Of a DNA stretch of 64,000 nucleotides, positions 1-7,723 are shown piece by piece (the first letter of the stretch is position 1; each line of letters starts with the position of its first letter). The DNA comes from CALFCX01 sp041650595 (GTDB taxonomy: Bacteria > Margulisbacteria > WOR-1 > JAKLHX01). The translations under genes and the position numbers were made by a program. The DNA is taken from assembly GCA_041650595.1 (NCBI GenBank), contig JBAZKW010000002.1:1-64000 (forward strand), given 5' to 3'. The notes beneath the pieces were generated by a model that worked only from the letters and a program-made list of their open reading frames with translations, was not told the DNA's origin and made no database searches.

Positions 1-126
1 GGGCGGCGGGGAATTTTCCGCGCCATTTCCGGAATAATTGATGATTATTTCTATTTCCTCTTTTGAATAAAGGATTTTTGAAATGTGACTTTTTATGATG
101 ATCCGCTTCTCTGTTTTGCTGTCAAT
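1..126. repeat. Left arm of a perfect inverted repeat (partner 2589-2714)
   Basis: These bases are the exact reverse complement of 2589-2714, which is the 3' part of the serine recombinase gene. The identity stops abruptly after base 126 (GTCAAT then TTTC here, GTTG in the partner). It runs to the window edge on the left, so the true arm may be longer. Read on the minus strand it encodes only the recombinase C-terminal segment (KSHISKILYSKEE...), so it is a fragment, not a second gene. Confidence 0.97.
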
Positions 127-254
127 TTTCTGTTTACATCTCAATATCTTTTGATTTTGTTTTTTCATGGCAGTTTTTTTCTGCCTTCTTCTGTTCTTTG
201 TCCGCGCTCCCGCTCCGCTTTCGCTGCGCTGGCAAGCGCTCATCCGTTTCTGGC

Positions 255-317
255 GGCAGAGTCGGCGCCCTAAGCCGTGCCGTTGCACGGCTTTTACGGG
301 CTTGCTCAGCCGCCTTC
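255..317. repeat. Imperfect direct repeat copy A with hairpin centre
   Basis: It pairs with copy B at 554-614. The outer 17 and 21 bases are nearly the same in both copies. The centre of this copy is a perfect 8-bp hairpin (AGCCGTGC at 273-280, loop CGTT, GCACGGCT at 285-292). The arrangement could be a recombinase or replication site, but no function can be assigned. Confidence 0.65.
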
Positions 318-346
318 AGATTTTTTCAAGGACGATGAGACAGAAA

Positions 347-378
347 AAAACCGCACAAATGTTTATTCTTGCGGTTTT
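347..378. terminator. Bidirectional terminator-like hairpin
   Basis: AAAACCGCA (347-355) pairs with TGCGGTTTT (370-378). The plus strand continues with a T-rich run after GG (TTTTTT at 381-386) and the minus strand with a T run, so it could stop transcription both ways. Confidence 0.6.
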
Positions 379-553
379 GGTTTTTTGATCAGGCCTATCT
401 TCTAACGCCTCTCCCTGTATTTCCAGTTTAGCATTTTCCCGCCTAAGCGCATCAACCTCGCTCCCTGCCACTCCCCTTCGCCCGTCCCCGACGCGCCTAA
501 AGTAGCAGCTCGGACTCGCTCCGGATCGTTCGGGAGCTCGGTCGCTTTCAGTC

Positions 554-614
554 GGCAGAGTCTTCGCCCTCGCAACGCGGCTGCGCAGCTGCTCGGGCTC
601 GCTCAGCCTCCTTC
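554..614. repeat. Imperfect direct repeat copy B
   Basis: Second copy of the module at 255-317. Left part GGCAGAGTCTTCGCCCT, right part CGGGCTCGCTCAGCCTCCTTC. The GC-rich centre differs from copy A but is again partly self-complementary. Confidence 0.65.
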
Positions 615-685
615 CGCCCTCCGCTCCGCTACGGGTGATGCGCGGCGGGAAAATGCTACATGTCTTTCACAGGGAGGTGTCGCTT

Positions 686-1216
686 ATGGCTTTTCGTCAT
701 GTGGTTGGTGTTATCGGTTCCAGGTCTCTTCCGGTTCGTTTCGCTCCGCTTGTTTCCTCGGTTGTTTCTTTGTTCCTGTCCCGTGGCTTTGGTGTGGCTT
801 CTGGCGGTGCCATGGGTGCTGATCATTTTGCTTTGTCTTCGTTGCTTTCTTCCGGTTCTTCTTCACGTGGCGTTGTTTACTCCGCTTGGTCTTCTGTCTC
901 TGGGTTTCCTTCTTCCGTACGTCCCGATGTTGAGCTGTTTATCGGGTCAGGCGGCAATGTGGTTTGGGGTTCTGCTCCTGTTGGCTCTCCTCATCCTGTT
1001 GCTGTTTCCGCGCTTCTCCGTCGCAACAGGCGTTTGGTTTCCGCGTCCTCTGTTATTGTGGCTTTTCTCTTTGGCCCTTCGCGCGGCTCTCTCTACACCG
1101 TCCGTCATGCTGTTTCCTGTGGTGTCCCCGTCATTGTGTTCCTTTGCGGCGGTGGTGCGTCCCTGCCGCCTGATCTCGCGCGCCATTGTTTTGTTTTTAA
1201 GAAGGAGGTGATATAA
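686..1216 (+). CDS. SLOG/DprA-like Rossmann-fold protein (176 aa)
   Basis: This is a likely nucleotide- or ligand-binding SLOG superfamily protein, a fold shared by DprA, LOG and YpsA-like proteins. It shows VIGSR near the start, then the glycine-rich loop SGGAMGADHFA around residue 50, and late RRNRRLVSASSVIVAF followed by GPSRGSLYTV and GVPVIVF, the typical second half of the fold. I chose the ATG at 686 because AGGGAGGTG (671-679) lies about 7 bases upstream; in-frame ATGs at 635 and 659 lack this. Codon use is strongly T/C-rich (GTT, TCT, CGT), unlike neighbouring host genes, so it looks acquired. It is followed two bases later by a small gene whose ribosome site lies in its own last codons. 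Its role could be defence, DNA processing or signalling and is not decided. Confidence 0.8.
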   Translation: MAFRHVVGVIGSRSLPVRFAPLVSSVVSLFLSRGFGVASGGAMGADHFALSSLLSSGSSSRGVVYSAWSSVSGFPSSVRPDVELFIGSGGNVVWGSAPVGSPHPVAVSALLRRNRRLVSASSVIVAFLFGPSRGSLYTVRHAVSCGVPVIVFLCGGGASLPPDLARHCFVFKKEVI

Positions 1217-1218
1217 TC

Positions 1219-1425
1219 ATGTCAGTTTTAAGAGTTTCACAATGTTGTGAGCATTGTTTAAACCATATACATTGTAATAGTTTTAGAAAAACACGTTGTC
1301 CGCAATTTTTAGGCTTCATTAGCCACCTACACAAGTCCAATGCTCACCAAGAATTAATATCTGAACTTAAGAATTTAATTGATACGGGATCAAAATATTC
1401 TTGTGAGAGGAGGACAAGTGTATGA
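1219..1425 (+). CDS. Small Cys/His-rich protein (68 aa), unknown
   Basis: I do not recognise this protein. It starts at ATG 1219 behind a strong ribosome site (AAGGAGGTGAT, about 1202-1212) that overlaps the end of the SLOG gene. Its stop overlaps the recombinase start (ATGA, 1422-1425), so the three genes look translationally coupled. The N-terminal part is rich in possible metal ligands (CCEHC, HIHC, then a further Cys). The remainder is basic and helical (SELKNLIDTGSK). It could be a small zinc-binding accessory or DNA-binding factor for the recombinase; this is inference from position only. Confidence 0.65.
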   Translation: MSVLRVSQCCEHCLNHIHCNSFRKTRCPQFLGFISHLHKSNAHQELISELKNLIDTGSKYSCERRTSV

Positions 1426-2867
1426 AAGCTGCTATCTATACGAGGGTTTCGACGGACGGACAGGCCGAAGTAGAGTTTAATTCGTGTGAGACCCAGGAGA
1501 TCAAGATCAGATCGTTCATATCAAGCCAGAACGATCTTGAGGTCTTCAACGTTTATTCGGACCAGGGTTACAGCGGGGCGAACATAGACCGTCCCGCTCT
1601 GCAGGAAATGATTGCAGATATCCGGCAAGGCAAGATCAATCATGTCATGTCCTACAAGATCGACAGATTGACCAGATCACCTAAAGATTTCTATCAGCTC
1701 ATTGAAGTCTTTGAACAACACAATGTCAGTTTTATTTCCGTAACGGAGAGATTTGATACATCAACTCCGTCGGGACGACTGCTGCGCAATATCATGCTTA
1801 CCTTCGGCCAATTTGAACGCGAACTTATCAGTGAAAGAATTCGCGACAAAATGCTCGAACGGGCAAAAAAAGGAATGTGGAACAACGGACACACGCCTTA
1901 TGGTTATAAACGGGAAAATAAAAAGCTTGTCGTTGAACCCAAGGAAGCCGAAGCAGTCAAGCTGATGTTCGAGATATATGTTTCAACCGGCTCGGTTTCC
2001 TGCATTTATAAGGAACTGAAAAATAAAAGACTGTTTTACAGGAATGATCTCCCGATCACGAATACAAAAATTGAGTTCATCCTAAGAACTATTCTTTACA
2101 CAGGGAAAATATATTACAAAGGCAATATCTATAAAGGCATCCATGAGCCGATCATTTCCGATGTGTTGTTCGATGAAGCGCAAAAACTTCACAAGCAAAG
2201 ATATAAACAGAGGAAAGTGTCAAATTATGCTTTGTTCCCGGGACTGATCACCTGTAAAGAATGCGGTTCAATAATGAGTTCCGCATTTACAAACAAATTC
2301 AGGAATGGCAGGCGTGTCAGGTATTTCTATTACAGGTGCGGCGCAATCGCCAAAAGGGACAGATCTTTCTGCGGCACAAGGACTGTCAGCGTTGACCGTC
2401 TTGACGCATATATTCTTGATAATCTTGATAAATTAGCGAAAAATCAACAATACCTCGATAGTTTGATGTTCACGCTCAATCATAGGCATCAGGCTGTCCC
2501 TGTGGGAGTCGAACCAACGTCGTCGCAATGTTATTTTACCGTGGATCGCAGCAGGGAAATACTTGAAGACATCGTAAATGCGCGCAACATTGACAGCAAA
2601 ACAGAGAAGCGGATCATCATAAAAAGTCACATTTCAAAAATCCTTTATTCAAAAGAGGAAATAGAAATAATCATCAATTATTCCGGAAATGGCGCGGAAA
2701 ATTCCCCGCCGCCCACACTTCCGGCGGCTTTTTTTTGCCCCCACCCAAAAAAAAGCCGCCGAGAACTACCTGATAATAACGGACGCGAAAATTTTTGCGC
2801 AGAAACAGTTTGCAAAGAAAAAACACTGGGCCCAGTAGGGTTCGAACCTACAACCTGTCGGTTATGA
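1422..2867 (+). CDS. Large serine recombinase (resolvase-Recombinase-Zn ribbon)
   Basis: A site-specific DNA recombinase of the large serine family. The N-terminal resolvase domain begins KAAIYTRVSTDGQ, with the nucleophile Ser in YTRVST and the conserved DRLTRSPKDF and FGQFERELISERI blocks. A recombinase domain follows (NNGHTPYGY around residue 155). A zinc ribbon then has CKECGS about residue 286 and a later CG...FCG pair. The helical end includes TEKRIIIKSHISKILYS. The start at 1422 has AGAGGAGG at 1406-1413. The family core appears to end near residue 425. The last 55 or so residues are low-complexity and finish with GPVGFEPTTCRL, which is the antisense translation of a tRNA gene, so the natural stop seems to have been lost. 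A terminator-like hairpin lies inside the frame at 2708-2736. Confidence 0.93.
   Translation: MKAAIYTRVSTDGQAEVEFNSCETQEIKIRSFISSQNDLEVFNVYSDQGYSGANIDRPALQEMIADIRQGKINHVMSYKIDRLTRSPKDFYQLIEVFEQHNVSFISVTERFDTSTPSGRLLRNIMLTFGQFERELISERIRDKMLERAKKGMWNNGHTPYGYKRENKKLVVEPKEAEAVKLMFEIYVSTGSVSCIYKELKNKRLFYRNDLPITNTKIEFILRTILYTGKIYYKGNIYKGIHEPIISDVLFDEAQKLHKQRYKQRKVSNYALFPGLITCKECGSIMSSAFTNKFRNGRRVRYFYYRCGAIAKRDRSFCGTRTVSVDRLDAYILDNLDKLAKNQQYLDSLMFTLNHRHQAVPVGVEPTSSQCYFTVDRSREILEDIVNARNIDSKTEKRIIIKSHISKILYSKEEIEIIINYSGNGAENSPPPTLPAAFFCPHPKKSRRELPDNNGRENFCAETVCKEKTLGPVGFEPTTCRL
2589..2714. repeat. Right arm of the perfect inverted repeat (partner 1-126)
   Basis: It lies inside the recombinase frame and covers its last family-like segment and the first half of the terminator hairpin. 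All 126 bases match the left arm without mismatch, which implies a recent duplication, gene conversion or inversion, or an assembly fold-back at the left edge. Confidence 0.97.
2708..2736 (+). terminator. Rho-independent terminator inside the recombinase frame
   Basis: GCCGCC (2708-2713) pairs with GGCGGC (2723-2728) around a 9-base loop and is followed by eight T. It is in frame within the recombinase ORF and upstream of any stop, so a transcript ended here would have no stop codon. Confidence 0.75.
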
Positions 2868-2898
2868 GCCGATTGCTCCACCATTGAGCTATGGGCCC
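2827..2898 (-). tRNA. tRNA with CAU anticodon (Met or lysidine-type Ile)
   Basis: A 72-nt cloverleaf can be folded by eye. The acceptor stem is GGGCCCA/TGGGCCC with discriminator A. The D arm is GCTC...GAGC. The anticodon loop CTCATAA (anticodon CAU) sits on a CGG/CCG stem. The T arm is GTAGG-TTCGAAC-CCTAC. The 3' CCA is not encoded. The loop context GGCTCATAACC resembles the CAU tRNA-Ile of Bacillus as much as an elongator Met, so identity between Met and Ile2 is open. It is not initiator-like, because G1 pairs with C72. The recombinase ORF ends within it in antisense. Confidence 0.93.
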
Positions 2899-2911
2899 CA
2901 ATACTATTTTT

Positions 2912-2940
2912 AGTATAACTTGAATTTTTGCGGCGTTCAA
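2912..2940 (-). promoter_or_regulatory. Promoter of the tRNA gene
   Basis: TTGAAC (2935-2940) and TATACT (2912-2917) on the minus strand are spaced by 17 bases, placing the start a few bases before the tRNA 5' end at 2898. Confidence 0.7.
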
Positions 2941-2957
2941 GACAGAGAAAAGCAGAT

Positions 2958-4295
2958 TCAGGTAACCTTTTTGCCCACCGACCTGTTCAACCGGGCTTTT
3001 GCAACTTCGAGATCGTATTTTGCGCCCCAAAGGTCCATAGCAGCCACAAGATATGCTGTCTGAGTCTCAAGATATATCTGGCGGCTTATTGTGTCTGCGC
3101 CGTAAGATACTTCTACCGATCTTAGGGTCTTGCCGGCAAGATCTTCGGCTATTTCCGTGGCTGAGACCCTTTTTACGGCCGATAGCAGCGTCAGATAAGA
3201 CGAATTCACATCCAGTGAGAGCGCGTCCTGTATAGATTGCTGCTGGGCTTTCGCGGAAGCCAGTGTCGCATAAGCTTCCCTGATCTTGTTCTCGGTATTG
3301 AGCCCGTCGAACAAATTCCACGAACCGACGAACATTGCGCGCCAATTATTCAAATCGCTGTTGGATGTCGTGTTTTTGTTGTATTCTGTCTTTGCTTTTC
3401 CCGTCGAATAAGAAAAGGCGATGTTCGGAAGATATCCGCTGTAAGCCATGTTAATTGCGTCCCCCGCAACTTTTAATGCTTGTATGTAAGAGAGGTAATC
3501 CGGCCTGTTCTTATAGGCGATAGATAACAGGTCGCTTCCGGAAGGAAGTTTGCCTGAAAACCCGGAAAGATTTTCTTCTTCCAGGTCCAGGGCTCCCGGA
3601 AACTTGACTCCGACAGCAGCTTCAAACGCCAGTTCGGCAATATCTCTCATACTGCATGCCTGTATCTCCAAAACTTGATAGTTGGCTATGGATGTCTTTA
3701 TCCTTAACAGCTCTGAAATAGAAACAATGCCGGAATTATACATGACCTGCGTTATAGCCAGGTTTCTTTCAAGATTTGCTATCGTCGCGTCTATTATCTC
3801 AACACGCTTTTTGGCTTTTTGATATTCAAAATACGAACTGACGACGTTAAATTCAACATCCTGCTGCGCTTTCCTCAGATCTTCCTGAGAACTGTCATAT
3901 ACGGCGCTGGCTATGGACAACCCCGTAAGTATTTTGCCTCCCGTGAATAATGCTTGTTGTACTCCGAGACTGTAGGAAGAATAATCACTTGTTTCATCAG
4001 GCCCGGTAGCAATAGTCCCGCCGCCAAAAATAGAAGGAAGCGCAATGGTCATAGGCTGTGAATAGTTTTTCCCCTTAGAAGCCGAGAGCGTTACGGTCGG
4101 CAATACCGCGGAGCCGGCCTGCCCCATTCTCGCGGAAGCCACATTCACTTTTTCTTTGGCGGATATTATAAGCGGATTGCTCTTCATTGCGATATCAAGG
4201 CTCTCTTTCAACGTCAAAGCTGACATTGGGCTCAAAAGTGATAAATATAATATCAAGATTGAAAGAACACCGGAGCGGATTGTCTTCCGATTCAT
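2958..4295 (-). CDS. TolC-family outer-membrane efflux channel
   Basis: Outer-membrane channel that completes the tripartite RND pump encoded upstream. The protein (445 aa from the chosen start) has a signal peptide (MNRKTIRSGVLSILILYLS...). The OEP pattern follows: LKESLDIAMKSNP, long heptad-like helices, ALFTGGKI and later GSWNLFDGLNTENKIREA, the two halves of the TolC repeat. An upstream in-frame ATG at 4340 would add MKYEVKSMKCKKGKE. That stretch is encoded by a simple AAGTATGAAGT-type repeat and would precede the signal peptide, so I prefer 4295. It is the last gene of the marR operon, 41 bases after the PII-like gene. Confidence 0.9.
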   Translation of the reverse strand: MNRKTIRSGVLSILILYLSLLSPMSALTLKESLDIAMKSNPLIISAKEKVNVASARMGQAGSAVLPTVTLSASKGKNYSQPMTIALPSIFGGGTIATGPDETSDYSSYSLGVQQALFTGGKILTGLSIASAVYDSSQEDLRKAQQDVEFNVVSSYFEYQKAKKRVEIIDATIANLERNLAITQVMYNSGIVSISELLRIKTSIANYQVLEIQACSMRDIAELAFEAAVGVKFPGALDLEEENLSGFSGKLPSGSDLLSIAYKNRPDYLSYIQALKVAGDAINMAYSGYLPNIAFSYSTGKAKTEYNKNTTSNSDLNNWRAMFVGSWNLFDGLNTENKIREAYATLASAKAQQQSIQDALSLDVNSSYLTLLSAVKRVSATEIAEDLAGKTLRSVEVSYGADTISRQIYLETQTAYLVAAMDLWGAKYDLEVAKARLNRSVGKKVT

Positions 4296-4304
4296 TTCTT
4301 TTCC

Positions 4305-4345
4305 CTTTTTGCACTTCATACTTTTTACTTCATACTTCATACTTC
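4305..4345. repeat. Simple AAGTATGAAGT-type repeat
   Basis: The plus strand reads CACTTCATACTTTTTACTTCATACTTCATACTTCTTCC. Similar tracts occur at about 14446-14480, 60290-60395 and 61308-61385, mostly between genes. Confidence 0.6.
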
Positions 4346-4627
4346 TTCCTCCACATCCCAGACAAAAGCTTTTATGCCCTCTTCCGCATATTCCCTTTTT
4401 AATGCCCTTACTTCACCCATCAGCTTGTCTTTCGTTTGCACATCAGTAACAATAAAAAGGGCGGAATTTGAGCCCGGCCAAACTTGCGTATCCAAATGCG
4501 GCTCCGAACTGCCTCCAACGCCCTGGAGATACGGGAACTTCGAATATTTTTTTACTCCTGACCTTTTTATGGCGCCAAAAACATTCTCCTCGATGGCCGG
4601 AGCGTAAATAATAAGAACCCCCTTCAT
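4337..4627 (-). CDS. PII-like small regulatory protein of an RND operon
   Basis: A 96-residue protein resembling the PII-like proteins often found beside RND pump genes, for example in Bacteroidetes. It has VLIIYAPAIEENV, then a loop rich in Gly (QGVGGSSEPHLDTQVWPGSNSA), then a beta strand (LFIVTDV) and a C-terminal helix and strand (GIKAFVWDVEE). The ferredoxin-like beta-alpha-beta plan fits PII trimers. It begins directly after the RND gene stop (4627/4628), so the two are probably co-translated. By analogy it may bind a ligand and tune the pump. The assignment rests on pattern memory rather than on a catalytic motif. Confidence 0.7.
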   Translation of the reverse strand: MKGVLIIYAPAIEENVFGAIKRSGVKKYSKFPYLQGVGGSSEPHLDTQVWPGSNSALFIVTDVQTKDKLMGEVRALKREYAEEGIKAFVWDVEEEV

Positions 4628-7600
4628 CTACGGCACCTCCCGCTTTACGGATTTCTCAAGCCTGCTCTCAAAGATATAGTAAAGTACGGGGACAAAAACA
4701 AGGCTTATCGTCGCCGACACGATCAATCCGCCAAGCACGGCTATGGCCATATTTTTCCAGAAACCCGAACCTTCGCCGCTGCCTATTATTATCGGAAGAA
4801 GTCCCAGCCCTGTAGTAGCGCTTGTCATCAGTATCGGCCTGAGCCTTGTCCTGCCGGATTCCAGAATAGCTTCCTTCAGTTCGTATCCTCTCGCACGCAA
4901 AATATTGGTAAAATCGACAAGTACTATCGAATTTTTTACGGCTATTCCGGCGACAAGTATCAAACCTATAAAGGACATGACCCCGAAAGGATAGCCGGTC
5001 AAAAACAGCGCCCAGACTACTCCCACTATCGCAAAAGGGATAGCGAACATTATTATGAACGGCTCACGGAACGACTCAAACTGCGCTACCATGACAAGAT
5101 AAATGAGCGCTATCCCAAGAAGCAGAGACACAAAAAGAGACCTAAAACTTTCGGCCATTTGCTGAGAATTTCCCGCGGCCTTTATAACGACCCCATCCGG
5201 AAGGTTCATTTTGGAGGTTATCCTGTTGATATCCCCCATGACATCCCCCAAAGACCTGCCGAAATAATCCGCATCGACCACAATAAGGCGCTGCTGGTTC
5301 TTCCTTTGTATCACTTGCGGCGCATTCCTTAGTTCCACAGATACCAGGTTGCCCAAAGAAATATTGGCGCCTGTCCTCGTAGTTACATAAACGCTTTTTA
5401 TATCTTCGAGCTTTTTACGGTTTTTTTCTCCCAGCCTGACAAAGATATCATATTCGTCCCCGTCTTCCCTGTATTTTGTCGCCGTTGTCCCGTAAAGATA
5501 TGACCGCGCTGCAAAAGCCGCGTCGTACATTGTAAGGCCGAGCGCCGCGGCTTTTTCCCTGTCAACCTTTAGGGCGTACTCAGGATTAGATTTCTCCCTG
5601 GATATGAGAGGATCCGTAGCCCCCGGAACTTTTTCAATTTTGTCTTTCAAATCCTGGGCTGCCTGATCCATTTTGTCAAAATCAGAACCGTATATCTCAA
5701 GGGTTATGGGCCTTTCGGAACCGGCCATCTGGTTCGCACCGCTTGCTGCAAAATCAACCGATTTAAGGCCGGGAATAGAAGCCGCTATATCGGAGATATG
5801 TTTTTGGATCTCTTTCATCCCTCTTTTCCTTTTGTCCAACGGCAGGATCTTGATATATATTTTCCCGTAATTGGGGCCGCTTTTCGTGGAGAGGCTCATT
5901 CTTGTCCCTGTTCCCGCGTTGACAAGTATGAATTCCAGCTCCGGAACCTCTTTTTTTACTCTCTCCTGCATCCTGTTCATGATCCTGGAGGTTTCCTCGA
6001 GTCTTGTCCCGGCCGGCAAAGCGATGTTGGCGGTTAAAAGGCCGCTGTCCATGTCGGGAAAAAACTCCGAGCCGGTGAACATAAATAGCGGCAGACTCAT
6101 GAAGAACACCAGAGAACAGCTGATTATTACTTTCGTCCTGTTTTTTATGGCCCAATCCAATGTCTTCTTGTAGGCGTTTTCCATAACCTCGAACCATTTT
6201 TCGCTTTTTTCATAGAACATCTTAAAAAATTCGGAGCCGAGTTTTTCTTTTTTGTTTACATTCAAAAGTTTTGAAGAAAGCATGGGGGTCAAAGACATCG
6301 AGATTATATACGACATGGATATGATGACTATGCTGACTATGGAAAGCTGGTTAAAGAATATTCCCACAAAGCCCTGCACGAGCAGCAGCGGAATGAATAT
6401 GACAAGGGTTGTGGTGGTCGCCGCAAGAACGGCGCCCGATACTTCGCCGGTCCCGTATATGGCCGCTTCTCTCGGAGGCTCGTTTTTTTTGTCTTTATGC
6501 CTGTAAATATTTTCAAGCACCACTATCGCGTCATCAACAACAACGCCGACAGAAATAATTATCGAGGCCAAAGATATTATGTTTATCGACGAGCCTGAAA
6601 GGAACATATATATAAATGCCGCGATAATCGAAAAAGGCATCGCAAGCCCAATAATAAAAGCTCCTCTGATATTCCTTAAGAAAAACAGCACCGTCAGAAA
6701 GACAAAAAGCAGCGCCCAATACAGGGTAGTCGTCAGTTCACTGATGGAATTATTAATGGATTCCGAAAGGTCCTGCACATAAGAGACCTCAAAATCCGAA
6801 GGCAATTCTTTCTTTAGATTTACAAGTTCTTTCCGGACCGAGTCGGCAACCTGTACGGTATTAGCACCGGATTGTTTTTGCACCATCAACATTATTCCCG
6901 GCTTGCCGTTAACTTCCGTAAAGCTTTCAGGGTCCTTAAAATAGTCCTTAACTTCGGCAACGTCCGACAAGTAGACCTCTTTACCGTTAATGCTGCTTAT
7001 TACCGTATCGGATATTTGATCGATATTCGAAAATTCTCCCGGCACCCGTATGCCGTACTCCAGTTCTCCTGATTTCATGGACCCTGCGGGCAGGGACAGG
7101 TTTGCGCTCGCAAGGGCCATGTTTACCTGGCTTACCGACAGGTGATAAGCTTCGAGCCTGTTCTTATCGATTTCCACATTGATCTGTCTTTCAAGGCCTC
7201 CGGAAATTATGACGGTCCCCACCCCCTGTATCTTTTTGAGGGCCGGGGATATGGTCTTGTCCGCTATGTGATAAAGCTCTTTATATGATTTTTCGGCGGA
7301 TATCCCCAATACAAGTACGGGTATCTGGGATGTGTCAAACTTATATAAGGTCGGAGCTGTTACGTCCTTAGGAAGCTTTGAAGCAACAAGGCCTATCTTG
7401 TCCCTTACATCCGCGGCGGCCGCATCAAGATCAGCGCCCCATTTAAATGTTATTGTAACGGTCGAAAGGTTTTCAATGCTGTCCGAAGAGATCTTGTCGA
7501 TGTTAGGGACTGTCGCGACCGCGTCCTCTATTACTTTTGATACGGTAGTTTCTATGTCGTCAGGGCTGGCCCCGGGATAAGGGGTGATGACAGTAAGTGT

Positions 7601-7723
7601 GGGCAACGATATGTTTGGCAAAAAATCCAGAGGCAGCCTGGAAAAACTGTACAGTCCGAGTATAACGAATATAATATATATCGATAATGTAAAAAGCGGT
7701 TTTGAAACAAAGTTCTTTATCAC
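4628..7723 (-). CDS. RND (AcrB/HAE1-type) efflux pump, inner-membrane subunit
   Basis: Proton-driven efflux transporter of 1031 aa, the full family length. It has TM1 (FTLSIYIIFVILGLYSF), the porter-domain opening PTLTVITPYPGASPDDIE, and the helix carrying the proton-relay pair of Asp residues (VGVVVDDAIVVLENI, near residue 400). The second half repeats the fold and ends with GIAVKNSIVLVDF and RLRPILMTSATTGLGLLP. The start overlaps the adaptor gene by 4 bases (ATGA). With the adaptor and TolC-like gene it forms a complete pump. The DD pair points to the HAE1 drug/lipophile type rather than heavy-metal export, but the substrate is unknown. Confidence 0.95.
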   Translation of the reverse strand: MIKNFVSKPLFTLSIYIIFVILGLYSFSRLPLDFLPNISLPTLTVITPYPGASPDDIETTVSKVIEDAVATVPNIDKISSDSIENLSTVTITFKWGADLDAAAADVRDKIGLVASKLPKDVTAPTLYKFDTSQIPVLVLGISAEKSYKELYHIADKTISPALKKIQGVGTVIISGGLERQINVEIDKNRLEAYHLSVSQVNMALASANLSLPAGSMKSGELEYGIRVPGEFSNIDQISDTVISSINGKEVYLSDVAEVKDYFKDPESFTEVNGKPGIMLMVQKQSGANTVQVADSVRKELVNLKKELPSDFEVSYVQDLSESINNSISELTTTLYWALLFVFLTVLFFLRNIRGAFIIGLAMPFSIIAAFIYMFLSGSSINIISLASIIISVGVVVDDAIVVLENIYRHKDKKNEPPREAAIYGTGEVSGAVLAATTTTLVIFIPLLLVQGFVGIFFNQLSIVSIVIISMSYIISMSLTPMLSSKLLNVNKKEKLGSEFFKMFYEKSEKWFEVMENAYKKTLDWAIKNRTKVIISCSLVFFMSLPLFMFTGSEFFPDMDSGLLTANIALPAGTRLEETSRIMNRMQERVKKEVPELEFILVNAGTGTRMSLSTKSGPNYGKIYIKILPLDKRKRGMKEIQKHISDIAASIPGLKSVDFAASGANQMAGSERPITLEIYGSDFDKMDQAAQDLKDKIEKVPGATDPLISREKSNPEYALKVDREKAAALGLTMYDAAFAARSYLYGTTATKYREDGDEYDIFVRLGEKNRKKLEDIKSVYVTTRTGANISLGNLVSVELRNAPQVIQRKNQQRLIVVDADYFGRSLGDVMGDINRITSKMNLPDGVVIKAAGNSQQMAESFRSLFVSLLLGIALIYLVMVAQFESFREPFIIMFAIPFAIVGVVWALFLTGYPFGVMSFIGLILVAGIAVKNSIVLVDFTNILRARGYELKEAILESGRTRLRPILMTSATTGLGLLPIIIGSGEGSGFWKNMAIAVLGGLIVSATISLVFVPVLYYIFESRLEKSVKREVP

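Larger units (their letters stand above)
127..685. other. Non-coding stretch of the mobile segment, rich in short repeats and hairpins
   Basis: I see no convincing gene in these 559 bases. They hold a terminator-like hairpin (347-378). Two imperfect direct repeats of about 62 bp lie at 255-317 and 554-614; they share GGCAGAGTC..CGCCCT at the left and CGGGCT.GCTCAGCC.CCTTC at the right, with palindromic centres. A 15-bp inverted repeat (GGCGGGAAAATGCTA) is at 429-443 / 644-658. The minus strand at about 388-470 could encode a short coiled-coil-like tail (VDALRRENAKLEIQGE), perhaps a gene remnant. Confidence 0.6.

Noticed and set aside
85..273. Short plus-strand frame starting MTFYDDPLLC
   Set aside because: Its start is the antisense of the recombinase 3' end carried in the inverted repeat; the rest has no recognisable protein pattern.
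660..1211. Alternative long frames over the SLOG gene, on both strands
   Set aside because: The frame from 686 matches the SLOG fold with a good ribosome site; the others are side effects of the strong T/C bias.
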